Source of the DNA: Caulochytrium protostelioides
Taxonomy: Eukaryota > Chytridiomycota > Caulochytriomycetes > Caulochytriales > Caulochytriaceae
Reading direction: 5' to 3'
Assembly: GCA_003615045.1 (NCBI GenBank)
Contig: ML014152.1
Coordinates: 1 to 64,000 of the forward strand
Length of the DNA: 64,000 nt
The notes beneath the pieces were generated by a model. The model made no database searches. It was not told where the DNA came from and saw nothing but the letters and a program-made list of their open reading frames with translations. Both the position numbers and the translations under genes were made by a program. This document shows, in pieces, positions 9,648-19,645 of this stretch (positions are counted from its first letter, which is position 1; every line of letters starts with the position of its first letter).

Positions 9648-11483
9648 CTAAGCCATAAACGACGACGACGACGACGACGACGATGGCGACGACGGCGGCG
9701 GCGATGACGATGGCGACGGAGACCCCGGGGCTGGCGCCGGAAACGCGGCACGTGGCGGCGACGACGACGACGCGGGTCCCATCGCGTCGATCTGCTGGGC
9801 CGCATGGCGGTGGTCGCGCAACACGACGAGCACGAGCTCACCGACGGCGTGCGCGACGGCATGGAGCGCGGACGGCGGGAGACTGGCGGCCGTCGCCGTC
9901 ACCTGCGGATACATGGCCGCCGACATCAGCAGCCCCCAGCGCCCGGCGGGCGCCTCGAAGCGGACGAGCGCGACGCGCTGCACGCGCTCGGCCGACTGCG
10001 CCACGAGCGCCACGAGCTGGCGGGACGCCTCGGCGCGCGCGCCGACGGGATCGTGCGCGGGGTCGCGCTCGTGGGGCTGCGCGTCGCGGGCGCGCGAGGG
10101 CAGCGCCGGCGCCGGCGGCGCAAAGAACGCCGCCAGCGGTCGCCGCGCGCCGAGCCGGAAGTGCGCGCCGAGGGGCGTCCGGCCCAGCAGCGCGGCGTCG
10201 ACCCAGCCGACGACGCTGAGGCACGTGGGCACCGGCACGCCGCGCGGGGTCACGGCCGGGGCGGCCCGCGGCGCGGCGGCGTCGGCGGCGTGCGTGGCCG
10301 CCAGCGCCGTCGTGGGCTCAGGCGACAGCGCCGCGTCGTAGTCGATGAAGCAGTCGGCCTGCAGGTATCCGACCGTCAAGAGCGCCGCGACATAGTCGCG
10401 CGCGAGCTCGGTCGCGAGGTCGTGGTGGATGCGCTGCCACTGAGCATATGTGGGCGCGACGGCGGGCGCGGCGGTGGCGAGGCCGCCCGACCGGCGCGCG
10501 AGCTGGGTCAGCGCCTCGATGCCCGCGTCGGCGGCAGCAGCGTCGTCGGCGGCGGCGGCGCCGCCGCCGCAGGTGATCACGTGCCAGCGGCACGGCGGCA
10601 TGCCCGCCGCCGCCTGCGCGAGCGCCGGGAGGGACAGCGCCGCCCGCGGCGCGACGCCAGCGGCGACCGAGGCGGCGTCCGTCCACAGGACGACCTCGAT
10701 CGGCCGTGGCGGCGCCTCGTGGTAGGCCGGGCCGAGATGCAGCCGCGTGGCGCGCGCGACGTCGGCGAGCACGCCCGGGAGGTCCGGCAGCCGGTCGGCG
10801 GCGCGGTGCGCGGTCCAGCAAGCGGCCGTCGCGTCGATACAGCGCAGGAGGAGGTCGCCGGAGGGGATCCATTTCACGTCGCCGCGGGGCCGGACGTCCT
10901 CGGACGTGAAGAGCGTCGCTGACGACGGATGCGTGAGACCGCCGCCGCCGCCGCCGCCGCCGCCGTTGTCGTCGTCACCGCCGTGCGTCAAGCCGCCGCC
11001 GCCGCCTCCGATCAGGGCGCCGCGAACGGAAGGCGGCGCTTCGGCCTCCAGCGACCGCGGCAAGTACCACGCGCACAGGTCATAGGGCGCGGCGTCCTGC
11101 ATGGCCGACCAGAACGCGAGCATCGAGGTGCGCGTCGCCTCGTCAACGGCGGTGGGGCCGCGATCGGCGGGGCCGCCGGGGGAGAAGATGCCGCCGCCGC
11201 CGCTGCTGCCGCCGCCGCCGCCGACGGCGGGCCCTGCGAAGCCGTCGGCGTCGTGCGATTCCAGGATGGAGGCGACGGTCGCGACATGCGGCAGCGCGGC
11301 GGCGGCGCCGACGGCGGCGGAGAGCGGGAGCGGGAGCGGCGGCGGCGGCGGCTTCGTGGGCGCCGGGTCGGCGACGCGCCCGCAGCCGGCGCGGGTCTTC
11401 ATGTCGGCCGCGTCGCGGTAGCCCAGCGCCGCGGCCACGGCGGGATCGCCCGCGGCGCGGTAGTACACAAACACAACAGGCAT
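9648..11483 (-). CDS. Integrator complex subunit 14-like protein (degenerate VWA domain)
   Basis: 611 aa from an ATG at 11483 (MPVVFVYYRA); the frame stays open upstream to 12176, but that part is Arg/Ala-rich and unconserved. The match to INTS14 rests on an ordered series of weak similarities. These are a beta strand MPVVFV at the start; then LFTSEDVRP...LLLRCIDAT and PIEVVLWTDA of a VWA fold; then AGIEALTQLARRSGGL; then the beta-barrel region (AALLTVGYLQADCF, LSVVGWVDAALLGRTPLG, ALVRFEAPAGRWGLLMSA). The DxSxS metal site expected near the start is not seen. Long Gly and Ala runs are coded by GC repeats, and the C-terminus is Ser-rich. Integrator acts in RNA polymerase II termination and snRNA processing. 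If the match is wrong, this is another VWA-like protein. Confidence 0.5.
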   Translation of the reverse strand: MPVVFVYYRAAGDPAVAAALGYRDAADMKTRAGCGRVADPAPTKPPPPPLPLPLSAAVGAAAALPHVATVASILESHDADGFAGPAVGGGGGSSGGGGIFSPGGPADRGPTAVDEATRTSMLAFWSAMQDAAPYDLCAWYLPRSLEAEAPPSVRGALIGGGGGGLTHGGDDDNGGGGGGGGGLTHPSSATLFTSEDVRPRGDVKWIPSGDLLLRCIDATAACWTAHRAADRLPDLPGVLADVARATRLHLGPAYHEAPPRPIEVVLWTDAASVAAGVAPRAALSLPALAQAAAGMPPCRWHVITCGGGAAAADDAAAADAGIEALTQLARRSGGLATAAPAVAPTYAQWQRIHHDLATELARDYVAALLTVGYLQADCFIDYDAALSPEPTTALAATHAADAAAPRAAPAVTPRGVPVPTCLSVVGWVDAALLGRTPLGAHFRLGARRPLAAFFAPPAPALPSRARDAQPHERDPAHDPVGARAEASRQLVALVAQSAERVQRVALVRFEAPAGRWGLLMSAAMYPQVTATAASLPPSALHAVAHAVGELVLVVLRDHRHAAQQIDAMGPASSSSPPRAAFPAPAPGSPSPSSSPPPSSPSSSSSSSSFMA

Positions 11484-11810
11484 GGCGACACAGTCGGCAC
11501 GGTCGGCGCTGGCGTCGCGCCGCACCGTCTCGGCGGCCTCCCGATCAATGCGAGGTGGGGGGAAGGCGGCGCGTTGCTGCGACGGCTCGGGGGATACCGC
11601 GGCGGCGGCGGCGGCGGCGGCGGCCGATGAGCATGGCGCGGTGCCTCTCAAGAGCAGAGACGCCGCCGGTCGCGCCAGTCGCGCAGCGATTGTCAGGATC
11701 GCCATACCCGCGACGGGCCGCCGCCTGCCGCGGGCCCCTCTCGCGTGGTTCCTTCGCACAAGGCGGCGGTCGCGAAGGGACTCCGCCGCCCGCTGCGCCA
11801 CGTGCCGCCG

Positions 11811-11841
<31 letters not shown>

Positions 11842-12398
11842 GGGCCCAGGCCGAGGGTCCACGTGCACGGCGAGATCCGGCACGGCGGCGGTGGCCTGGC
11901 CCTTCTAGAGGGTGATGCGCGAGCCTCTCGAGCTTTCCTGCCGTCTGGCGAGGCTGACCTGCAGCTGATAGCATGCATCGCATCGGCGCGAGCATGGACG
12001 AGCGTCGCCGATGCCGCTTGATGCCGCTTGATGGGCGGATGCTTGCTTGTCTGCCACGCGAGCATCATGCAGGACCGCGGGCGACCATGCGGGGCGATAC
12101 GACGGCCCCACGCGACAGGGATGCGCCGGACATGCTCGATCCTGCTGCGCGGGCAGCTGCCAAGGCCCCGGATCACCCAACGACGGCGCGAGGCACGAGG
12201 TCGCCGGAGGCCGCCGCTGACTCATCTGGCGCCACCGCCGCTACGCTTATCGCTGATGGCGATGTCATTGCGGCCGACGTTATCGACGCTATCGATGCTA
12301 TCGCGTCGCGCAGTCCTGAGAGCGACAGACTCTGATTGGCGGGAGCACCCGCGCCCTTCATGGATGTGTGATGCGCTCTGCGCTAAACTGCGCTGCCA

Positions 12399-12430
<32 letters not shown>

Positions 12431-13019
12431 CGCTTGGCCCGGGGAAGGGGAAGGGAATAGGCGGGGAGGCTGAAGGTCCGAAGGCGGCCGACGGCCCTTC
12501 CTTCAGCGGGCGGCAACGAGCGCGGCGGGCGTCGACGGCGGCGGGCGCAGCGATCGCCGTCGTGCCCAGCACGATCGGACGATGCCGCGCAGTGGATTTG
12601 TCAGACGGCGCGGCGACACGCGCGCGGCCGGGCGGCGGGCGCCGCAGGGGTGTGGTCGGGAGTGGTGAACGGCCGCCGCGGGCCGGCGCTCGCCTGCGCG
12701 CCCAGGCGCTGCGGACCATCGCCGCGCCTTCCACGGCACGCATGGGGTAGATAAGACGGATCCGGGCGACGCTCAGGCGGCGTGAGCATGATGCGCTGAT
12801 GCGCTGGCGAGGCTGTCCGGCATAGGAGCCATGGGCATGCTGCGGGGGATCGACGGCCGATCGGGGTCCTGGTGGTGCAACACCCCTCCATGACCCCTCG
12901 CTTCAAGAGCTCGGCTCCGTCCTCGGCACCGGACCACCGACTGGCGTGTCGCTGCCCCTCTCCCGCATCGCTGATTCTTCTCGACGCCACCATCACCGCT
13001 GCTGCCGTGATTGCCCACC
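11484..13019. other. divergent intergenic region INTS14-like / GSH1
   Basis: Contains (GCC)n/(GGC)n tracts at about 11601-11625, 11811-11842 and 12402-12432. The minus-strand frame running upstream of the INTS14-like gene covers the first 700 bp but is low-complexity. No independent gene is recognised. Confidence 0.45.
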
Positions 13020-15545
13020 ATGGGCCTCCTCTCGCTGGGCACGCCCCTGCCGTGGGCCGAGGCGAAGCAGTATAGCGACCACGTGCGACAGAACGGAATC
13101 GTGCAGTTCCTCAATATCTGGAACCGCGTCAAGTCGCGGCGCCGCGACAAACTGTACTGGGGCGACGAGATTGAGTATATGGTGGTCCACTTCGACCACG
13201 ACGCGCAGAAGGTCCGGCTGTCGCTGCGCGCGTCGGATGTGCTGGAGCGGCTGCAGGCGCTCGAGGCGGACGCGCTCGCGCGCGGCGAAGCGCCCGAGGC
13301 CTCGTGGAAGCCCGAGTTCGCCCGGTACATGCTGGAGGCCACGCCGGGGCTGCCGTACGGCTCGCACCTCGACGAGCTGGCGCAGATCGAGGCGAACATG
13401 CGCCGCCGCCGGCAGCTCGGTCAGGCGCACCTGCGGCCCGGCGAGGTGCTCATGTCGCTGACCAACTTCCCGATGCTCGGCACCGACGACTTTCTCGTGC
13501 CGGCGCGGCTGCGCGACGTGCCGCTGTGCGCCGTGCCGCACTCCGCCAAGGAAGCCGCGTGCTCGACCCTCGCGTGCGGCATGCAGACGTCGCCGTACCG
13601 CAGCGGCCCGACGACGCCGGTCGATGGCGTGCCCGACCACAGCCTTCACAGCCCCAACGCGACGACCGGTGACAGCCCGGCCAACGGCCATGCCAACGGC
13701 CATGCCAATGGCCATGCCAACGGCCACGTGAATGGCTACGTGAACGGCATCACGCATGGCTCCGAGAAGGCGACCAAGCCGAGCCCGAAGCGCGCCGCTT
13801 TCGAGCCGCTGCGGCCGACGCCGGCCGCCGGCATCTTCCAGAGCTTCTTTGTGCCGGACGACGCCATCACGGGCCACGCGCGGTTCCCGACGCTGGCCAA
13901 GAACATCCGCGAGCGCCGCACCGGCAAGGTCGCCATCAACGTGCCCATCTTTCACGATACGCATACGCCGCGGCCATGGCGCGAGCCGTGCCCGCCGAGC
14001 CTCGCCGCCCTCGACGCCGCGCGCCGCGCGCAGGCCCTCGTCGATGCCACGTCGATCGACAAGGCGCGCGTGGCGCAGCTCCCCTTCTGCATGCCCGGCA
14101 ACGAGGCCGCCACGCAGCACACGCCGCTGTGCGAGCTGTTGCCCGACGCGCTCGAAGACCACATCTACATGGATGCCATGTGCTTCGGGATGGGCTGCTC
14201 GTGCCTGCAGGTCACCTTCCAGGCCTGCCGCATCGAGGAGGCCCGCAAGCTCTACGACCACCTCGCCGTGCTCACGCCCGTCTTTCTGGCGCTGTCGGCG
14301 GGCACGCCCGTGTTCCGCGGACACCTGGCCGACGTCGACTGCCGCTGGAATGTCATCTCGGCGAGCGTGGACGACCGCACGCCCTGTGAGCGCGGCGCCC
14401 GCCACAACGCGGACCGCCGCTGCGACGCGGCCGTTGGCAGCGGAACCCGGTTCAAGATCGCCAAGTCGCGGTACGACTCGATCGACTCCTACCTGGGGCC
14501 GGGCCATCCGACGGACGGCAGCGAGACGCCGGGCTGCACCGAGCTGGGCTCCCACTACGAGACAGACTACTACCGCGACGCATACAACGACATCGAACTC
14601 ACCTACGACCCCGAGATCTACCAGCGGCTGCGTGACGCGAGCGTCGACGAACTGCTCGCCAAGCACTATGCGCACCTCTTTATCCGAGACCCGCTCGTGG
14701 TCTTCCGCGAGCTGCTCGACCAGGACAACGTCAAGTCCTCGGACCATTTCGAGAACATCCAGTCGACGAACTGGCAGACGATGCGGTTCAAGCCGCCGCC
14801 TGCCACCAGCAGCGACATCGGTTGGCGCGTCGAGTTCCGCAGCATGGAGATCCAGCTCACCGACTTCGAGAACGCCGCCTTCGCCGTGTTCCTCGTGCTC
14901 GTGACGCGCATGATCGTATCGTTCAATGTCAACCTGTACCTGCCGCTGTCGCAGGTGGACGAGAACCTAGCGCGCGCGCAGCGCCGCGACGCCGTCCGCC
15001 AGGAGACCTTCTGGTTCCGCCGCCACATCCTGCCGAAGGACGGCAACACGCGCGAGCACTTCGCCGAGATGGGCATCGACGAGATCATCAACGGCACGCG
15101 CGCCGCGCAGGCCCGCAAAAGCAGGCCCGAGTCGCCGCACGGTACGCCGTCCTCGCTGCGCCCGCCGACCACCGCGACGACCGACGACGAGGCCGACGTC
15201 TTCCCGGGCCTCGTGCCGCTCGTGCACACCTTCCTTGACGCGGCGCAGCAGGTCACCCCGAGCACGCGGCGCACCCTCGACCGCTACCTGCGCTTCGTCT
15301 CGGCCCGCGCCGCGGGGCGCTTGCCGACGAACGCGATGTGGATCCGCCAGCAGCTGCTGCGCCACCCGGACTACCGCCACGATAGCGTCGTGACCCCCAC
15401 GATGGCGTATGATCTGTGCCGCGCGATCCACGACCAGGTCGAGGCCGGCGTCGACACGCTCGGCGGCGACGTGCCCGAGCTCGAGCCGCTCGTGGCGCAG
15501 CGGATCCCGGGCCTGCAGCTGCGCCATCCGTCGCCGCAGCCCTAA
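13020..15545 (+). CDS. GSH1: Glutamate-cysteine ligase (gamma-glutamylcysteine synthetase), catalytic subunit
   Basis: First and rate-limiting step of glutathione synthesis: ATP-dependent joining of glutamate and cysteine. Single exon, 841 aa from MGLLSLGTPLPW, longer than human (637) or yeast (678). Conserved blocks include the N-terminal GDEIEYMVVHFD, SLTNFPMLG, ACSTLACGMQTSPYRS-like sequence and IYMDAMCFGMGCSCLQVTFQA. The signature HLADVDCRWNVISASVDDRT is very close to the animal enzyme, and FENIQSTNWQTMRFKPPP and WRVEFRSMEIQLTDFEN follow. The extra length comes mainly from an insert around residues 220-245 made of repeated Ala-Asn-Gly-His units, and from a C-terminal extension. The stop is 79 bp from the stop of the convergent GCP5 gene. 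Confidence 0.97.
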   Translation: MGLLSLGTPLPWAEAKQYSDHVRQNGIVQFLNIWNRVKSRRRDKLYWGDEIEYMVVHFDHDAQKVRLSLRASDVLERLQALEADALARGEAPEASWKPEFARYMLEATPGLPYGSHLDELAQIEANMRRRRQLGQAHLRPGEVLMSLTNFPMLGTDDFLVPARLRDVPLCAVPHSAKEAACSTLACGMQTSPYRSGPTTPVDGVPDHSLHSPNATTGDSPANGHANGHANGHANGHVNGYVNGITHGSEKATKPSPKRAAFEPLRPTPAAGIFQSFFVPDDAITGHARFPTLAKNIRERRTGKVAINVPIFHDTHTPRPWREPCPPSLAALDAARRAQALVDATSIDKARVAQLPFCMPGNEAATQHTPLCELLPDALEDHIYMDAMCFGMGCSCLQVTFQACRIEEARKLYDHLAVLTPVFLALSAGTPVFRGHLADVDCRWNVISASVDDRTPCERGARHNADRRCDAAVGSGTRFKIAKSRYDSIDSYLGPGHPTDGSETPGCTELGSHYETDYYRDAYNDIELTYDPEIYQRLRDASVDELLAKHYAHLFIRDPLVVFRELLDQDNVKSSDHFENIQSTNWQTMRFKPPPATSSDIGWRVEFRSMEIQLTDFENAAFAVFLVLVTRMIVSFNVNLYLPLSQVDENLARAQRRDAVRQETFWFRRHILPKDGNTREHFAEMGIDEIINGTRAAQARKSRPESPHGTPSSLRPPTTATTDDEADVFPGLVPLVHTFLDAAQQVTPSTRRTLDRYLRFVSARAAGRLPTNAMWIRQQLLRHPDYRHDSVVTPTMAYDLCRAIHDQVEAGVDTLGGDVPELEPLVAQRIPGLQLRHPSPQP
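13680..13746 (+). repeat. in-frame 12-bp repeat coding (A/V)-N-G-H in GSH1
   Basis: About five units of GCCAACGGCCAT and variants, coding ANGH ANGH ANGH ANGH VNGY VNG. It sits in a variable loop between conserved blocks. It looks like a recent slippage expansion tolerated by the protein. Confidence 0.85.
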
Positions 15546-15624
15546 GGCGCGCTTCTCGCGTTGCTGCTCCCTCCTGACCTGGCCTGTCGCGTTCCATCCG
15601 AAAAGACCTTTATTTTTTTCTCAA

Positions 15625-18600
15625 CTACACGAGCTCCCCGAGGGCGAGCACTGGGGGGATTTCCATCATCGTACAAAAAATAATCCACAGGGTGAGTCAA
15701 CATCGGGCGGGGAGATGAGAAAATGAAACCATCCAGGCCAACTTACGCTCTTCGTGGCCGTGGGCAGCCAGCGCCCGCGTCAGCCGTTCCAGCACATGGG
15801 TCGATCGGCGCCACTGCTGCTGAATCGCATGGAGCTGCTGGGCGAACCGCTCGACCGCGCTAGCCTGCGGGACGACGGACGGCGGCGACGCCGGGTCGGG
15901 CGGTGCCGCGTCAAAGGCCGCGCACGCCTCGGCAAACGCGTGGCACAGCCCCACCAGCGTGCCGATCTCGACACCGACCTCGGCGGTCGCCAGCGTCTGC
16001 AAGCACCGCTGCGCCACGGCGCGACGCGCCGCCGCGACCGCGCGCACGACCGCGGCGACCGACGTGCTCGCGGTACGCAGCTGCGCCTCCAGCTGCTGGA
16101 TCCGCGGGACGACGCCGCGCGGACCCAGACAGGCCAGCCAGTGCGCGAGGTGGGCGGTCATGGCGTGGCGGAGCCCCGCGCGGCGCTGCCGGACCGCGAC
16201 GACCGTCGCGGCGACGGGCAATGCTGCGGGAGCACGCGGGCCGGGGCGGCCGCGGGGCGGGGCGGCGCCGCCGCCGGCGCGCGGCGACGCGCACGGCCGC
16301 CGCAGCACGTCCATGGCCGCGCGCAGCCGCGTGAGCAGCCGGAAGACGCGGGTCGCCACATCGGCCTCGCGCGCGTCCGCCCAGAGAAACGCGATGGCGG
16401 GCGGCGGACGGACGACGAGCCGCGAGGCTTGGAGGACGGCGTCGACCGTCTGCGGCGGGAGCGCGCGCGGGTCGGCGTCCGGCACCACCTGCCACGCGAC
16501 GACCTCGTCCGGCGCGATGCGCGATGGCGACGGCGACGACGACGGCGCGGCGTGCTGGTGGCAGCTGGCCGAGAGGATCCTCTGCAGGTCTGCATCGGTC
16601 ACGGAATAGCGGCCCGGCAGCAGCGACGCCTGCCGCGCGGCCGCGGTCGCCGTCCGGAGCGTCGCGACCATCTGCTGAAGAAGCGGCGCGTTCATCCCAT
16701 AGACAACGTCGTGGATCGCTGCAGCGACCGCGAGGAGCCGCTGCTGCTGCAGAAAGTAAGCGCTGACTGCCGCCGCGAGACCCTGGGACCACGTGGCCAG
16801 CACCTGCCGCCACGTGGTGAGCAGCGCCGAGGCAAACGGCACCTGCTGCGCCATGCTCGTCGTCTGCCGCTGCGCCACGACCTGCGCGATGCGGGAATAC
16901 CGCTGCCACGTCGAGGCATCGGCCTGTGCACCGTGCCGATCCGACGCACCCGCGGCATCCGCATCGGGGACCGCGAGGCCGTCGGACGCTGGCGCCGTCT
17001 CGTCCGGCGTAACGGCCGCCTCCCCACGCCAGAGGCGCAGTAACTGCGCCTCGAACGTGGCGAAGGCGGTGCGCGCGGCCAGCGGACACGTCTCCCGGTG
17101 CAGCAGGAAGGCGCGGTCGAAGCCCGTCTGCCAGACGGTCGGCGCGAGCACGGCCCATGCGTCCGGAAGCCGGCATCCGACATGTTCCAGTCCGGGCAAT
17201 GCCGCGGCCATCGCCACGTCGCCGTCGCCGCCGTCGGCTGATGCTGTGTGAGCTGCGTGGCGCCGGGGGACAAAGAGCGGCGTGGCAGGCGTGGGCAGAA
17301 CGCCCTCGGCGCACCACGACCGCAGCGCCCCGAAGATCGTCTCGGTCGCGTGGACGACCAGGAATACGGTCCACTGGAGAGCGAACGGGTCACCGCGGTC
17401 GTCGGCCGCCGCGACCTGCGCGATAAGCCGGTCCACGACGACGAGCGCGCCGTCCGGGTGGAACGGCGTCGGCGTGTCGCCGTCCGCAGGCCGATCCACG
17501 TGGCTGCTGCTGCTATGGTCAGCGCCATCGTCATCGCGGTGGTTGTCCTGCAGGATCTGCGGAAGATCGAGCACGGCTAGCAGCGTCTCGAGGAAGGCCC
17601 GGAGGGGCGTGTAGCGGTGCCAAAGCGCCATGAGACTGCAGACGCCGCCCGCGGCGAAAGCGTCGGCGGCGTCGCGTTGCCGCTGCGCATTGAAGCGTTG
17701 GTGCCACGTGAGCCAGAACTGCAGCGCGGCGCCCAGGCGCTGCCACAGCGGCCCCACACCGCCGCCGACCGGCTGGGGCCGCGTCAGGACGGACGTGACG
17801 GCATGGACCTGCCGCAGCGCCGTGCCGAGCCGGGCAAAGTCAGCGAGGATGTGGTGCACGGCGCCGTGGCTCAGATGGCTGAGCATCCCGCAGTCGGGCC
17901 GGACGACCACGACCTCGGCGGCGGCGGCGGCGGGGGCAGCGGCGCGGCCTGGCCTCCCCTCGAAGCAGACCGACGGCGCGAGCGCCAGCATAAACAGAAC
18001 TTCACGGACGAGAGGCGCTTCGTGCAGCACGAGGCGGGTCGGCAGCGCCTCGTCCGGGTCAAAAGGCCGCGTTGGCGGCGGCGACGACGCCGGCGACAGC
18101 CCGCCTGCGCGGGCTTTCGTGCGCGCCATATCGTGGAGGCGCAGGAGGTCGGGCTGCGCGGGACTGGGGTCGTCGGCGATCCAGAAGCGCCACGGGCGGC
18201 GGAAGCCGCGCCAGTACTGCCGCGCCTCGTAGGCGCGGCACGCGGCGGCCGCGGCGTCCCGCGCCGCGTCGTCCTGCGACCACGCGTCCCAGAAGGCGCC
18301 CGGCGCGCCGGGCCCTCGGGGAGCCGCGGCACGCGGATCGACGGCGGCTATGGATGCCGCGTCCGCGTCCGCGTCCGCCGCCGCCGCGGCGCTGCCCGTG
18401 GACCCGGCGTCCGATGCCCACGACGAGAGGCTGTCCGCATCGTCGTCGTCCACATGCATCCGCGCCTCGTCCGTGGCGTTGGTCTGCCAGTGGTCGCCCT
18501 CGAGCGGCTCCTCGGCCACGATGTGGCGCCATGCGTCGGCGGTCGGCAGCGCGTCGGCATCGGCAGGCAGCGTTGGCAGCGGCGGCACGAGCGGCGCGCC

Positions 18601-19137
18601 GCGGCGCTGGAGCTGCTGGAGCCGCTGCAGCGGCGCGTCCGAGCACGCGAGCAGCAGCGTCAGCACGGCGGCAATGAGCTCCTGCCGCCGCTCGGCGTCG
18701 GCGCCGTCCACGGCGCGCCCGGCCGCGGCACGGGCCCGAACGGGATCGTCGACGTCCGCGCCCGCGCCGCCGCCCGGGGCCATCAGGCCCGCGACGACGG
18801 TCGCGAGCGCGTCGGCGGCAGGCGTCACCCCGTGGATCGCCCACTTGCTGCTCAGGTCGGCGAGGCGCCGGCGCACCGCGTGGCGGTTCGGCGCGAGGAA
18901 AGTCGGGTGCCGCAGGTGCTGCTGCACGACGCGCGCCGCGAGCGCTTCGGCCTGCGCTTCGGCCTGCGCTTCGGCCTGCGGGGACGGCGCCGCCACCGCC
19001 GCCGCGGGCCGTGGAGCGCCGGTCAGGATCTGGCGGGCGAGCCGCGCCACGAGGCGCTGGTGGCGGGCGACGGCGTCGGTCAGCCGGCGCGCGGCGCGCC
19101 GTGGTGGCCGCGGCGCCGTCCGGGAGTCGCGCAGCAT
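15625..19137 (-). CDS. Gamma-tubulin complex component 5 (GCP5)-like
   Basis: Subunit of the gamma-tubulin ring complex that nucleates microtubules. Model: complement(join(15625..15650, 15747..19137)), 1138 aa (human GCP5 1024 aa). The last exon is just 26 nt. The 96-nt intron (GTAAGT...GACTCAC...CCCCCCAG) turns the end into HGHEELLALGELV; reading through gives an unconserved tail. The region TFLAPNRHAVRRRLADLSSKWAIHG aligns with the GCP5 N-terminal motif. GRIP1 features follow: APLVREVLFMLALAPSVCFEG, VVRPDCGMLSHLSHGAVHHILADFARLGTALRQ and YTPLRAFLETLLAVLD. Several low-complexity inserts are present. The start is uncertain: the frame is open to 19551, but that extension is Arg-rich and I chose MLRDSRTAP at 19137. 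GCP4 or GCP6 are less likely alternatives. Confidence 0.75.
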
Positions 19138-19645
19138 CGTGCGGCGGCCGTCGGCTCCGGACGGGGTCCCGCGATGCGGGTGCGGGGGTGGGGATGGATG
19201 TGCTAGTGTGTCCCGCGCGGGCCAGGTCCGGCGGCGGATGCGGCAGGAAGAGCGCGTGCTGCGCGTAGCCGCCGCCGTCGTCGGGGTCCGACCGTCGGCG
19301 TCGCGCAGCGCGCGCCCAGGGCCCGCAGAAGGCGAGCCGCCGCCGCCCGGCACTCTGAACGCCGCCGCCGCCGCCGCCGCCGCCGTGGACGCCGCCGTGG
19401 ACGCCGCCGTGGTGATTGTCCGCATGCGCATGTCGCCGCGTCGCCGATCGCCGCGCCAACGCCGCCGCCAGCCGCGCCTGCCGGCCGCTTCGCTGCTCCC
19501 CTCCGCTCGCCGCTTCCGGCGCATCCAGCGCGCCCCTCGCACGGCGGTCACGCCGCCGCCTCCTAGGCTAAGCCACCCGGGCGTGGGTGGCTTGGGCGTG
19601 CGGCGGGGTCCTTCGGGGGGCTGGGTTCATGGGGATGGGTTCATA
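19138..19645. other. intergenic, 5' of GCP5
   Basis: Contains (GCC)n around 19362-19384 and a possible N-terminal extension of GCP5. No separate gene is seen. Confidence 0.4.

Noticed and set aside
9804-10922. 372-codon plus-strand frame antisense to the INTS14-like gene
   Set aside because: Almost entirely Arg/Ala/Gly/Val. The minus strand shows hydrophobic-core patterns and family similarity, so the plus frame is a shadow.
11484-12176. N-terminal extension of the INTS14-like protein to 842 aa
   Set aside because: Arg-, Ala- and Pro-rich with (GCC)n runs, unlike the conserved body. The family begins with a short beta strand, which fits MPVVFV at 11483.
12993-14747. 584-codon frame antisense to GSH1
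   Set aside because: GSH1 on the plus strand is unambiguous; the antisense frame results from third-position GC bias.
15697-15746. Read-through C-terminus of GCP5 ending in ...SFSHLPARC
   Set aside because: It is an unspliced intron beginning GTAAGT. Splicing to 15650 gives a short in-frame end.
19138-19551. 138-residue N-terminal extension of GCP5
   Set aside because: Dominated by Arg and Ala runs coded by GC repeats. No similarity to the family N-terminus, though it cannot be fully excluded.
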